A model generated the notes under the pieces. The model worked only from the letters and a program-made list of their open reading frames with translations, was not told where the DNA came from and did no database searches. A stretch of DNA of 39,791 nt from DAOOPX01 sp964653045 (GTDB lineage Bacteria; Patescibacteriota; Microgenomatia; UBA1400; PJMF01), in assembly GCA_964653045.1 (NCBI GenBank), contig CAZZBW010000009.1, positions 1-39,791 on the forward strand, given 5' to 3'. Numbering within the stretch: the first letter of the stretch is position 1; the number at the start of each line of letters is the position of its first letter. The position numbers were made by a program, and so were the translations under genes. This document shows, piece after piece, positions 32,626 through 39,791 of this stretch.

Positions 32626-33014
32626 TAAAATTGCTCCTGCCAAGAATTTACCACCATCATTCCACTTGAGTCATCTACTTCAACAACAATCCGCCGCTTG
32701 GCCCAGGCGACTTGACCTTCAACTGTGATTACCTTGATACCAGCACTATCACTAACATTTATTATGGCAGTTCCGCCATCAATAGGCAAGGTTTCTTCTG
32801 TGAAAGCTGGGTTACGTAATAATCTGATTAGAGCTTCCTCCGCTCCGGCTTCAGCCACATATAGGGCTTTTTGCCCCTGCAAAAAGCCCAAATTCGCCTG
32901 CGAAGTCAAGATGCTCAAGCTCACACCAGCTGTGATCACTACCATCGCCAATCCAGAAAAGACTATAACCGTGACTAAAGCCATGCCGGAATTTTTTGCT
33001 TGATTTTGCATCAT
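32625..33014 (-). CDS. GspK/PilX-like minor pseudopilin
   Basis: This 129-aa protein has the N-terminus MMQNQAKNSGMALVTVIVFS. After the expected Gly cleavage site the mature sequence is MALVT, with no Glu at position 5. This is the mark of GspK/PilX-type pseudopilins, which cap the tip. QKALYVAEAGAEEALIRLLR is the typical helix after the membrane part. The protein is much shorter than GspK and lacks its large insert, so it is closer to PilX. It lies 1 nt after the PilW-like gene and couples to the next gene. Confidence 0.78.
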   Translation of the reverse strand: MMQNQAKNSGMALVTVIVFSGLAMVVITAGVSLSILTSQANLGFLQGQKALYVAEAGAEEALIRLLRNPAFTEETLPIDGGTAIINVSDSAGIKVITVEGQVAWAKRRIVVEVDDSSGMMVVNSWQEQF

Positions 33015-33015
33015 C

Positions 33016-33552
33016 TTAATTTTGCCTCAAACCAAACGTGTAACTCAACTCGCGTTTGGCTGGTTGAGCTGCACCTTGATACTGACTCTCGATGTCCATC
33101 TCGATTTTTACGCTTGGAACCCCGTCAAGATTACCCAAGCGCTGTAACTCGAACTGTGTTATGGAGTTGCCCGAACTAAGAAGTGATAACGCTGCACCTC
33201 CGTTGACAGCAATCATCAGTTGCTCTGAGCTTAAGCTATAACTAACTGTTCCATCCGGAGTGATTAAAGTTAAAGTATTGCCAGTATCGCCATTATTTGC
33301 CGGTAGCACTAGTTCGCTGGCTCGAGACACATCGTACTGCAGTCGGGCAAACAAGTACTGCACGTCTTGTTCCATCCTGGCTGTTTCCATTGACTCTTGT
33401 TGGACGTTCAAAATTGAGACAAACAAGCCTGACAGAAGTGTCATAAAGCCCATGAAGATACCCATGTAAATAATCAATTCGACCAAGGTTACACCTGACT
33501 GATATTTGCCCGCTGTCCAAACTGGAATTTGTTTTAAATTTTTTGTTTGCAT
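33016..33552 (-). CDS. GspJ/PilW-like minor pseudopilin
   Basis: From the ATG at 33552 the protein has about 178 aa. The leader reaches SG, then VTLVELIIYMGIFMGFMTLL with Glu at position 5. The rest fits the GspJ/PilW class: EQDVQYLFARLQYDVSRASE, followed by a beta-rich domain (TLTLITPDGTVSYSLSSEQL) and a C-terminal YTFGLRQN. An upstream start at 33645 would overlap the previous gene and adds no pilin-like residues. It is the third gene of the minor-pilin set, just 5 nt after the propeller fusion gene. Confidence 0.82.
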   Translation of the reverse strand: MQTKNLKQIPVWTAGKYQSGVTLVELIIYMGIFMGFMTLLSGLFVSILNVQQESMETARMEQDVQYLFARLQYDVSRASELVLPANNGDTGNTLTLITPDGTVSYSLSSEQLMIAVNGGAALSLLSSGNSITQFELQRLGNLDGVPSVKIEMDIESQYQGAAQPAKRELSYTFGLRQN

Positions 33553-33557
33553 ATTTT

Positions 33558-35513
33558 TTATGGTGAGTAATTGACCGTAAAATCTAGTAGTTCGGGAGTG
33601 ACATTCATATCCGCAGTAGTGAAAAAGACTTTGTAGCGAAAGCATTGACCAGGATTACTATACCCAGCCAACTCAGAATGAAACGGCACGGCGCCTCCAC
33701 CATCAAAGTAGCTCTCGCTGGTGCTATCGGGTCCCACAAAAGTGAAACTCACACCATCGCAACTACCAGCTTGAGGTAAAGCCACCGCTACTTGGTAGCG
33801 TAGCGCACTGCCCGCTGGCTCTGACTCGGAAACCACAAAGCGATTAAACGCAGTCACTGTGCCTGCATCAATTGTGCTCGACTCGTAACTCCCGGTCAAG
33901 CTAAATGTCCCCCCCGGACCGCCCTCAATCACTTTGAGCTCCTTACTCGAATTACCGCTGTTGGCGTAAGCATAGGCATCGCCGTCAGCCTCAACTACTC
34001 CAGCGATATCGTAAAAACCATCGACGTCATCTAGCCCACCGCAGCGAGCGGGAGAAGTTTCGTTGGCAATCAGAATTACTTGATACTCTTCACCACCAGT
34101 TCCGGCAACCAAAGCTCGGTTACCATCTAAAACCACTTCTACCGCCTTGGGATCCATACCATTAGTGTCATAACTTGAAATCACCGTTGGGGCAGTTTTG
34201 TCTTCAATATTGATGATAAAAAACTCAGGTTGGGTCGCCGATGCGGCAGTTACAACATAAGCGCGGTTGCCATCTGGCGCGACGTACACGTCGCGCCCTT
34301 GCTGTCCATTGAGAGTAAGACTGCTCTTCACCACTGGGCTGTTGGGATTACTCACCTCAACGATTTGCAGTTGTGAAGTGGTAATATCATTTGCTACATA
34401 AGCATAACCAGACTCAACGTAAACGCTTTTGGCATTACCAGCCAAACTAACGCTACTCAACTCTTGCTGCGACTGAGTGGTGGAAAAAGTGCTGGGATTA
34501 GCATTAAACAAGTACAGCCTACTATTAGTGATGGCCACATATCCCACCTGATCTTTGATATACAAACCCCATCCGGAAGTGTTGGTCGGAGCAGGGTTAT
34601 AAAAACCCACCCGCTGCATGTTACTGGTATTAACAATTGCTACTTCTTCACTCCCTGTATCAGTCGCCAAAAATCCATAACCTGGAACACCAAAAACATC
34701 GTTTGTTTTGTAACCATCAATTGAACCAAATAAACTCAGCTGGGGCGGGTTTTGGTTAGTCGCAGTAACATAGGTTAGTGACTTACCCGAGGCATTCAAG
34801 CCCGTGCCAGCGAAAATCTCTCCTTCGAGAGCTGTCACTGCTCGTGCCGCCCCATTTCTAGGTAAGTCAAGCTCGGCCACCACACTCGGCTGGCACCAAT
34901 TGCCATGACCCGGTCCAGACACGTCAAGTCGCAACTCGCCGTCATCTTGGTTGACAATTACTACGTGATCTAAAACATTGCCGGGCAAAGAAAAATCAGC
35001 CACTGTGGCGTGAATTGTAGATAAATTGTCTAAATATCTAGTTAAATAAATTGAAGATGAGAAGTTGGAAACAAGTGGTTGATTCCAGGAAATATCAATT
35101 GCAACTTTTTTTGTTGAAGGATCAAGCTCTCCACCCGCGTCGACAATTTCTCCGCTGGTTGGGTCTCTCTGAACGCTACTAATTGTGACCTGGCGCGTAA
35201 GTAAACCTACATTTTCTGCACCTGAAACAAGTACCCAAGTACCAGTATCAAGGTCGATGGCGGGATGGTACACGCCATCGACCGCAAATTCTACCCAACC
35301 GCGCTCCCTCACTACTCTAACTGCCTCAATTGTTTCCTTGAGTAAAGCCGCAGCCTGGACACGATTTCGTTGCTGAGGTTGACCATCGCGCGTCGCCACA
35401 AATCCGGCAAAAATTACCGGGATGATGAAACTAAAAATACCCAAGGCTACCAACAATTCAACTAGAGAATAACCCCTATTCGGTCTGCAACGCGACCAAA
35501 GCTTAGTTAACAT
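33558..35513 (-). CDS. GspI/PilV-like pseudopilin fused to a beta-propeller-like domain
   Basis: From the ATG at 35513 the protein has about 651 aa. The leader MLTKLWSRCRPNRG is followed by YSLVELLVALGIFSFIIPVI, a GspI/PilV prepilin helix with Glu at 5. About residues 70-190 form the usual GspI-like part (LKETIEAVRVVRERGWVEFA). From about residue 190 to 560 there are repeated units such as VYVESGYAYVANDITTSQLQ, VYVAPDGNRAYVVTAAS and GYGFLATDTGSEEVAIVN, like LVIVD/lactonase propeller blades. A final beta domain (SYFDGGGAVPFHSELAGYSN) closes the protein. A pilus-tip adhesin or sensor is a fair inference. ATG 35525 is an alternative start. Confidence 0.75.
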   Translation of the reverse strand: MLTKLWSRCRPNRGYSLVELLVALGIFSFIIPVIFAGFVATRDGQPQQRNRVQAAALLKETIEAVRVVRERGWVEFAVDGVYHPAIDLDTGTWVLVSGAENVGLLTRQVTISSVQRDPTSGEIVDAGGELDPSTKKVAIDISWNQPLVSNFSSSIYLTRYLDNLSTIHATVADFSLPGNVLDHVVIVNQDDGELRLDVSGPGHGNWCQPSVVAELDLPRNGAARAVTALEGEIFAGTGLNASGKSLTYVTATNQNPPQLSLFGSIDGYKTNDVFGVPGYGFLATDTGSEEVAIVNTSNMQRVGFYNPAPTNTSGWGLYIKDQVGYVAITNSRLYLFNANPSTFSTTQSQQELSSVSLAGNAKSVYVESGYAYVANDITTSQLQIVEVSNPNSPVVKSSLTLNGQQGRDVYVAPDGNRAYVVTAASATQPEFFIINIEDKTAPTVISSYDTNGMDPKAVEVVLDGNRALVAGTGGEEYQVILIANETSPARCGGLDDVDGFYDIAGVVEADGDAYAYANSGNSSKELKVIEGGPGGTFSLTGSYESSTIDAGTVTAFNRFVVSESEPAGSALRYQVAVALPQAGSCDGVSFTFVGPDSTSESYFDGGGAVPFHSELAGYSNPGQCFRYKVFFTTADMNVTPELLDFTVNYSP

Positions 35514-36006
35514 CGATAATCCCATATTGATTGAATTCAATTGCTACCGATTCGTTACTCGACGGGTTACGAATCGTAATCCGGTCTCTATCTGAATCAT
35601 AAGTGTCGATCTCTCCACTACCAGCAAGAAAAACTACTTGCGACGCAGGCAAGGCACTCTCAATTTGCAACGGCTGATCTAGAATAATTTCAAAATTTTC
35701 TGGATCAGCCACGTTATAACTTGTTCCGCTGAACAGCACATATCTGTCGGCAGTAAAGTACGCGCCCTGACTCTGCACCGTCCCCGCACTGCCAATCTGA
35801 CCAGTCATAGCGCGGAGCTGCTGATTGCGCAGCTCCGCCACCAGCTTTTCCGCCTGCGTCGTGAGCGACGCCTTAGGAATCAAGTTGAGAAGCAGCAGTG
35901 ATGATACTGCCAGTAGCAAACCTATAATTCCCATCACCAATAACAATTCAACTAGGGTGAAACCCTTTTTATCCAATGTTAGGTGGTTCTGGGCAGCTAT
36001 ATTCAT
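35503..36006 (-). CDS. GspH/FimT-like minor pseudopilin
   Basis: This 167-aa protein has a 15-residue leader (MNIAAQNHLTLDKKG), then FTLVELLLVMGIIGLLLAVS with Glu at position 5. KLVAELRNQQLRAMTGQIGS and a beta-rich C-terminus (YVLFSGTSYNVADPENFEII) follow, in the way of GspH/FimT. It is the first gene of the minor pseudopilin operon in the order H, I, J, K. Its ATG is 1 nt after the stop of the histidine kinase gene. Its end overlaps the propeller fusion gene by 11 nt. An inverted repeat lies at 35812-35838. Confidence 0.85.
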   Translation of the reverse strand: MNIAAQNHLTLDKKGFTLVELLLVMGIIGLLLAVSSLLLLNLIPKASLTTQAEKLVAELRNQQLRAMTGQIGSAGTVQSQGAYFTADRYVLFSGTSYNVADPENFEIILDQPLQIESALPASQVVFLAGSGEIDTYDSDRDRITIRNPSSNESVAIEFNQYGIIDVN

Positions 36007-36007
36007 C

Positions 36008-38263
36008 TCAAACCGTGCTCTGGATTAATCCAATTTTACCTTTTTTTCTTTTATGCATTCTCTTCATTTGATCATGAAAACGGCGAGAGTATTCTGGGAG
36101 AGAGAAGGCAAAAGTTGCCCCCGTCCCCTTTCCGTCTGATTCAACCCAGACTTCTCCTCCATGTAAATCAATAATTGATTTACAAATATATAAACCCAAT
36201 CCGGTTCCCTGAGAAGCATCTTGGTTGGTTCGATACGATCCCTTCATGAAGCCAAACTTTTGAAATAAATATTGCTGATTTTCTTTTTCAATACCCACTC
36301 CTGTATCAGTTACTTTTACAATTACTTTATTGCTTTCTTCGGTCGCAGAAATATTAATGGTCCCACCTTTTTCAGTAAACTTAAGACTATTACTAATAAA
36401 ATTTATTAACACTTCTTTGAGCTTGTCTGCATCGCCAACGACAAGCAGCCTAGAACGCTTTTCTTTATTTTCGATAGCCTTGTACTTAATCTCGATTCCC
36501 AGTTCTGAAGCGCGAGGCACAAAATCATGCAAAATTTCTAAGCAAACTCCTCTCATGTTAATTTGATCAATATCTAGAGAAATCCTTCCCGATTCGATTC
36601 GGGACACGTTGAGCATATCGTTCACCAATTTAATCATTCTTTCGGTAGAAGCATAGGTTCGTTCTAAATAATATTTTTGCTTGGCGCTGACCGGTCCACC
36701 CTTGCCGGACAGCGCCATCCACAAGTAAGATCGAATTGCCGTCATTGGCGTCCGTAACTCATGCGACGCAATGGATAAAAATTCGTCTTTTAGTTGATCA
36801 AGTTGCTTCAGTTGTTGGTTTGCATTTTTCAGTTTCCTCGTTGCTTGCTCGATTCTCTGTCTTAGAGTTTTATTAAATTGGGTAATTTCATCATAGGCCT
36901 CAGCGTTTTGAATCGCCAAAGACAGCTCGGGAGTAAACAACTCAAATAAACGGACATCTTGATCCGAAAACATCTCTCCTGATAACTTTTCTCCAAGAAA
37001 AACAAACCCTATGAAATTATCTTTTGTTTTAAGTGGGAAAACGATTTTTATACCATTACTTCTTAGAAAATCCTTGACAAAACCTTCTTCAAAATCTTCA
37101 TAAATAATTTCACGAAGATTTGCATATTTTTTCAACATTTGCAATTCTTTGTAAACTAACTGAAAGGGTCCGTGACCGTTACCTTTAGACACATGTAGTT
37201 CGATTTTGTTGTTCTTAACAAGAATAATGTCGATTTGCGAGATCCGCACTTGACGTCTAATTTCCTGTAAAACAGTCAGCAACAGATCTTCAATTAAATA
37301 TGTCGATACCAACAATTTGTTCAATTTTTTTAGCAGCTCCTGTGCATCGTATCTTCCTTTGTAAAAAAACCTATCAGTCGCTCCCTCTAGGTTTCGGCGC
37401 AATGATTGGAATGTGTAAGCCATGACTAAGGCCAGTAGAGTAGAAAAAATAAAATTATGAGTCGTTGATGAGTTGGGAAAAATCTGGTTGCCCAAAACAT
37501 AAAGCCCAGTTGCGTATAAAGATCCAACTAGCAGCAAAAGCAACGAGTACGAGATTGTTCGAGCTACCCAAAGCCTAATGTCTAACAAACGATGTTTGAT
37601 AATAGCGTATGTGGCGAAAGCAACAAATATTAATGGCCCAAACAAACCCACCTGTTGAAATCGGTACTCACCAAACAACAGGGGTAATAAAATATTTGTT
37701 ATTGAACCAAAGATTACACCAAAAAAAACACCTGCCAGTAAATACAGCATTTGCAGTAAATTTGTTCCTTTTAGCTTAGTCAGTTTAAATACAAGCAACA
37801 AAACTCCACCAAGAGTAAGAAATAAAAATTGGATAATAAATAACGGGTAAAGCCCTCCGAACACTGTTTCTCTAGTAGAAACTGAAACAATAATTTCTTC
37901 ATAAATAATTGACGGAGTAAAAATAGTTAATCCCACAATAGCGGCAGTAAATAAATAGGTGAGCTTGAGTAGATAAGGCTTGATTTTGACTATTGATGTG
38001 GGAAATTCGTAACAAAAAATAAATAAAAACAGCGACAACAACTCTGCAAAAGCAAAGTTTATTCGACCAATTATCAAAACATACTCTGGGTCATTAACAA
38101 AATAAAAAGCAAACAAGCTAATTTGCCAGCCAATTATTGAGGCAATTAGGGCGGAAAAAACCCTATTAATCCGATTGGCTGGATTCTGAAAAAAAACAAA
38201 TAATCCCAAAACCAAGGTTGAAACTATCGAAACTAAGTAAACTACAAAGATAGAAAGACTCAC
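36008..38263 (-). CDS. Membrane sensor histidine kinase with GAF domain
   Basis: This 751-aa protein begins with about nine membrane helices to near residue 280, partly like the 7TM histidine-kinase sensor region. A GAF-like domain follows at about 300-455 (VFLGEKLSGEMFSDQDVRLF). A coiled coil (RIEQATRKLKNANQQLKQLD) leads into HisKA with FLSIASHELRTPMTAIRSY (H501). HATPase_c has N box NFISNSLKF, DTGVGIEKEN and GTGLGLYICKSIIDLHGGEV. It is a complete, orthodox kinase; no receiver or response regulator is in this window. The GTG start has a leaderless-type promoter. The TGA is 1 nt before the first pilin gene, so it is very likely expressed with the pilus. Confidence 0.92.
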   Translation of the reverse strand: MSLSIFVVYLVSIVSTLVLGLFVFFQNPANRINRVFSALIASIIGWQISLFAFYFVNDPEYVLIIGRINFAFAELLSLFLFIFCYEFPTSIVKIKPYLLKLTYLFTAAIVGLTIFTPSIIYEEIIVSVSTRETVFGGLYPLFIIQFLFLTLGGVLLLVFKLTKLKGTNLLQMLYLLAGVFFGVIFGSITNILLPLLFGEYRFQQVGLFGPLIFVAFATYAIIKHRLLDIRLWVARTISYSLLLLLVGSLYATGLYVLGNQIFPNSSTTHNFIFSTLLALVMAYTFQSLRRNLEGATDRFFYKGRYDAQELLKKLNKLLVSTYLIEDLLLTVLQEIRRQVRISQIDIILVKNNKIELHVSKGNGHGPFQLVYKELQMLKKYANLREIIYEDFEEGFVKDFLRSNGIKIVFPLKTKDNFIGFVFLGEKLSGEMFSDQDVRLFELFTPELSLAIQNAEAYDEITQFNKTLRQRIEQATRKLKNANQQLKQLDQLKDEFLSIASHELRTPMTAIRSYLWMALSGKGGPVSAKQKYYLERTYASTERMIKLVNDMLNVSRIESGRISLDIDQINMRGVCLEILHDFVPRASELGIEIKYKAIENKEKRSRLLVVGDADKLKEVLINFISNSLKFTEKGGTINISATEESNKVIVKVTDTGVGIEKENQQYLFQKFGFMKGSYRTNQDASQGTGLGLYICKSIIDLHGGEVWVESDGKGTGATFAFSLPEYSRRFHDQMKRMHKRKKGKIGLIQSTV

Positions 38264-38270
38264 ACCAGTA

Positions 38271-38279
38271 ATAGTATCA
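38271..38279 (-). promoter_or_regulatory. Extended -10 promoter of the histidine kinase gene, leaderless
   Basis: On the minus strand TG (38279-38278), one base and TACTAT (38276-38271) form an extended -10 box. The predicted start site (about 38264) abuts the GTG at 38263; no Shine-Dalgarno is seen. Confidence 0.5.
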
Positions 38280-38284
38280 CTTTT

Positions 38285-39157
38285 CTATCTTTCTGACAGG
38301 TAATAGTTTTTAGTGGCGCGCTCCCATTTAGTTAAACTAATTTTTTTCATTTCTTCAATAGATTTAACATTTTTTGGGACTGCATCTCCAGCCAAACACA
38401 AATAAGGTGAGGCAATTAGGGCGCAGCCCATACTCCCACCCTCGACAACAACATCAACTAGTTCGACAAAGATCTCTTTATAATTAACCAATTGATTTTC
38501 TCCAATAACCAACACACTTCTCGCCACACTCATTAACACGTTCTGTTTATAATCGTTTAAAAACTCACCATTTTCTGTCCCCGTGCTTAATTCACCGATG
38601 TCTTCCATTAGTAGGCATGCATTGATCTTTCTATTCTCAGGAACTCCAATGGCTATGGCGCAATACAAATGACAAGGTCCTGCCTTAGTTATGTGCTTAG
38701 TTGCACAAGGAACGTGTGAACCAGGTAATAACGGAAATCTTTTTTCATCTCTTGTGCCGAATAGTCGTTCAGTTGCATCGAGAATTGGCTTTGCCGAATA
38801 AACCGGTACAACTTTCCTATTTTTCGCTTTTAAATTGGCGATTAACAACTTTTTTTTATTTGTTTTGTTTTTTATTTGATTGTGACATGCCACGTCATAT
38901 CCCCATAGTTGCCCCTGCAATCCGCAAAAGGATGATACTTTAATCATATTGATCTGACCCAGATAAGTTCCAGTTGCCTCTGCCATATCAAAAGCATTAA
39001 TCTTATCGAGCATTTCTGATCCGGGATGACGGAAAGTAATTGGTACCTTGCCTACATTTAGGCAAACTCCCAAAATATATCCAACACCTTGATTATCTGG
39101 GTTTTGATAACCAGTGCAGTATTGGTTGTAGTTACTTGTGGGCAAATTATTAATCAT
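38285..39157 (-). CDS. hdcA: Pyruvoyl-dependent histidine decarboxylase (HdcA-like)
   Basis: This 290-aa protein aligns along its length with the Lactobacillus HdcA family, as I recall those sequences. YNQYCTGYQNPDNQGVGYIL starts the match. TGTYLGQINMIKVSSFCGLQ contains the Ser-Ser pair (S75, S76) where the proenzyme cleaves itself to form the pyruvoyl group, and QGQLWGYDVA follows. PVYSAKPILDATERLFGT and RFPLLPGSHVPCATK come next, then AIAIGVPENRKINACLLMED, whose Glu fits the catalytic acid. The expected products are about 75- and 215-residue chains and the reaction is histidine to histamine. No histidine/histamine antiporter is adjacent. It starts 2 nt after the GNAT gene. Confidence 0.85.
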   Translation of the reverse strand: MINNLPTSNYNQYCTGYQNPDNQGVGYILGVCLNVGKVPITFRHPGSEMLDKINAFDMAEATGTYLGQINMIKVSSFCGLQGQLWGYDVACHNQIKNKTNKKKLLIANLKAKNRKVVPVYSAKPILDATERLFGTRDEKRFPLLPGSHVPCATKHITKAGPCHLYCAIAIGVPENRKINACLLMEDIGELSTGTENGEFLNDYKQNVLMSVARSVLVIGENQLVNYKEIFVELVDVVVEGGSMGCALIASPYLCLAGDAVPKNVKSIEEMKKISLTKWERATKNYYLSER

Positions 39158-39159
39158 GA

Positions 39160-39791
39160 TTAATTTGGAGATTGACTAGCAAATTTTGCAAAATTTGCTC
39201 TGGCAGTATCAGCCAAACCAGAAAACACAACTACTTGTCCATTATCTAAGATCTTTGTTCCACCAAATTTTTGCAGTGTTTTCACAACAGGCTCAATAGT
39301 ATCTTTGGTATACACAACAATCATTTTCACTTGTGCATCTTTGATAAGGGCACTTGTCATGTTGAGCATTAATTCGAGATAAGCCCGAGAGCCACGGTGT
39401 TTTTCATCAATAACTATGTCTTGAAAAACACCAGCCAGTAAACCTGGCTCAAGCTCGCTGAGGTCAGAAACGGCTAAAATATCTAAGATTTGTTGACGTA
39501 AGTGAGAAATTTCTTCATCGCTTAGGTTGACTTGACTAACATCCCTAAGCTCGTCCACCAAATTTTCAACTATTTCACCAACCGGAACTTTTCTTGTAAT
39601 TGCAAATCCCACAAATTCGCGATTGGTCTCGATTATCCGAACGGTATAAAGAGGATCTAATAAATATTTTGCAATTCTTAATTTTGCTTCCTCTCGAGTG
39701 TGCTCTTCTCCTTGCCATTCTCCAGCTGTGAATCCTGCAACGTACGCTTTCGCTAATAAACCCAAATCTTCTGGAATAACGTCTCTTATTT
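39160..39791 (-). CDS. GNAT-like acetyltransferase, 5' end outside the window
   Basis: The frame is open to the window edge, so the first residues are missing. Visible upstream of the first possible start is IRDVIPEDL, the typical N-terminal strand-helix of GNAT proteins. The core reads VRIIETNREFVGFAITRKV, then a helical insert of about 55 residues, then GVFQDIVIDEKHRGSRAYLE, the motif A region with a changed acetyl-CoA loop, and VKMIVVYTKDTIEPVVKTLQ with FGGTKILDNGQVVVF at the end. The substrate is unknown. It lies 2 nt before the histidine decarboxylase gene and is probably its operon partner. Confidence 0.6.
   Translation of the reverse strand, partial: IRDVIPEDLGLLAKAYVAGFTAGEWQGEEHTREEAKLRIAKYLLDPLYTVRIIETNREFVGFAITRKVPVGEIVENLVDELRDVSQVNLSDEEISHLRQQILDILAVSDLSELEPGLLAGVFQDIVIDEKHRGSRAYLELMLNMTSALIKDAQVKMIVVYTKDTIEPVVKTLQKFGGTKILDNGQVVVFSGLADTARANFAKFASQSPN

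Noticed and set aside
39745..39765. TTG at 39765 as the true start of the GNAT gene
   Set aside because: The frame stays open to the window edge and the extra residues IRDVIPEDL fit the GNAT N-terminus, so the real start lies outside.
1..39791. Alternative genetic code (TGA read as Gly, as in Gracilibacteria)
   Set aside because: TGA ends several complete genes (for example CopA in the ATGA overlap and the histidine kinase), and no gene needs TGA read-through.

Overview
The window looks like a chromosomal segment of a Candidate Phyla Radiation (Patescibacteria) bacterium, most likely of the Microgenomates type. This is inference from gene content. There are short, tightly packed genes and many 1-4 nt overlaps. 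Surface proteins are Thr-Pro rich, one with an LPQTG-type end. A type IV pseudopilin cluster, a minimal MscL, a RodZ-like/YqeY/DsbA cluster and a PrmC with NLPY in place of NPPY are present. The genetic code appears standard, since TGA ends genes. I found no rRNA, tRNA, IS element, phage gene or CRISPR array.

Layout. Positions 91-1998 (minus) hold a DsbA-like oxidoreductase, a YqeY protein and a RodZ-like protein. Positions 2205-8839 hold PrmC, an SDR, an Nramp-like transporter, MscL, a RecB-type Fe-S nuclease, GpmI and a nucleotidyltransferase with an N-terminal ribbon-helix-helix domain. Positions 8935-10228 hold a possible 39-aa membrane peptide and a polytopic membrane protein. Positions 10289-14356 form a copper operon: ArsR-YHS repressor, CopA ATPase, TauE/SafE-cupredoxin and an HMA chaperone. 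Its promoter has a perfect palindromic operator over the -10 box. Positions 14402-15643 hold an S51 peptidase and a methyltransferase. Positions 15956-18198 hold a membrane-anchored protein and an ECF sigma module (secreted protein, sigma factor, 3-TM protein). Positions 18288-20824 hold an aldehyde dehydrogenase and a DEAD-box helicase. Positions 20987-24112 hold a small hypothetical gene and an operon of DUF5320, DUF134, YibE/F and a PlsC-like protein. Positions 24179-27061 hold a laccase-domain-like protein and a GT-C glycosyltransferase. Positions 27056-31190 encode two large Thr-Pro-rich surface proteins. Positions 31356-36006 hold a major pilin and a GspH-I-J-K-like minor pseudopilin set, one fused to a beta-propeller-like domain. 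Positions 36008-39791 hold a multi-TM histidine kinase coupled to the pilin genes, a pyruvoyl-dependent histidine decarboxylase and a partial GNAT gene.

Two window-wide patterns stand out. First, long perfect inverted repeats, unrelated to each other in sequence, lie mostly inside coding regions: about two dozen have arms of 10-16 bp. They are nearly absent from about 24.2-28.8 kb and 36.0-39.8 kb. Second, several genes have a recognisable -10 box only 6-13 nt before the start codon and no Shine-Dalgarno sequence, so leaderless mRNAs seem common. Other notable items are the histidine decarboxylase with its Ser-Ser self-cleavage site intact, the pseudopilin-propeller fusion, the RHH-nucleotidyltransferase fusion and the operator design of the copper operon.
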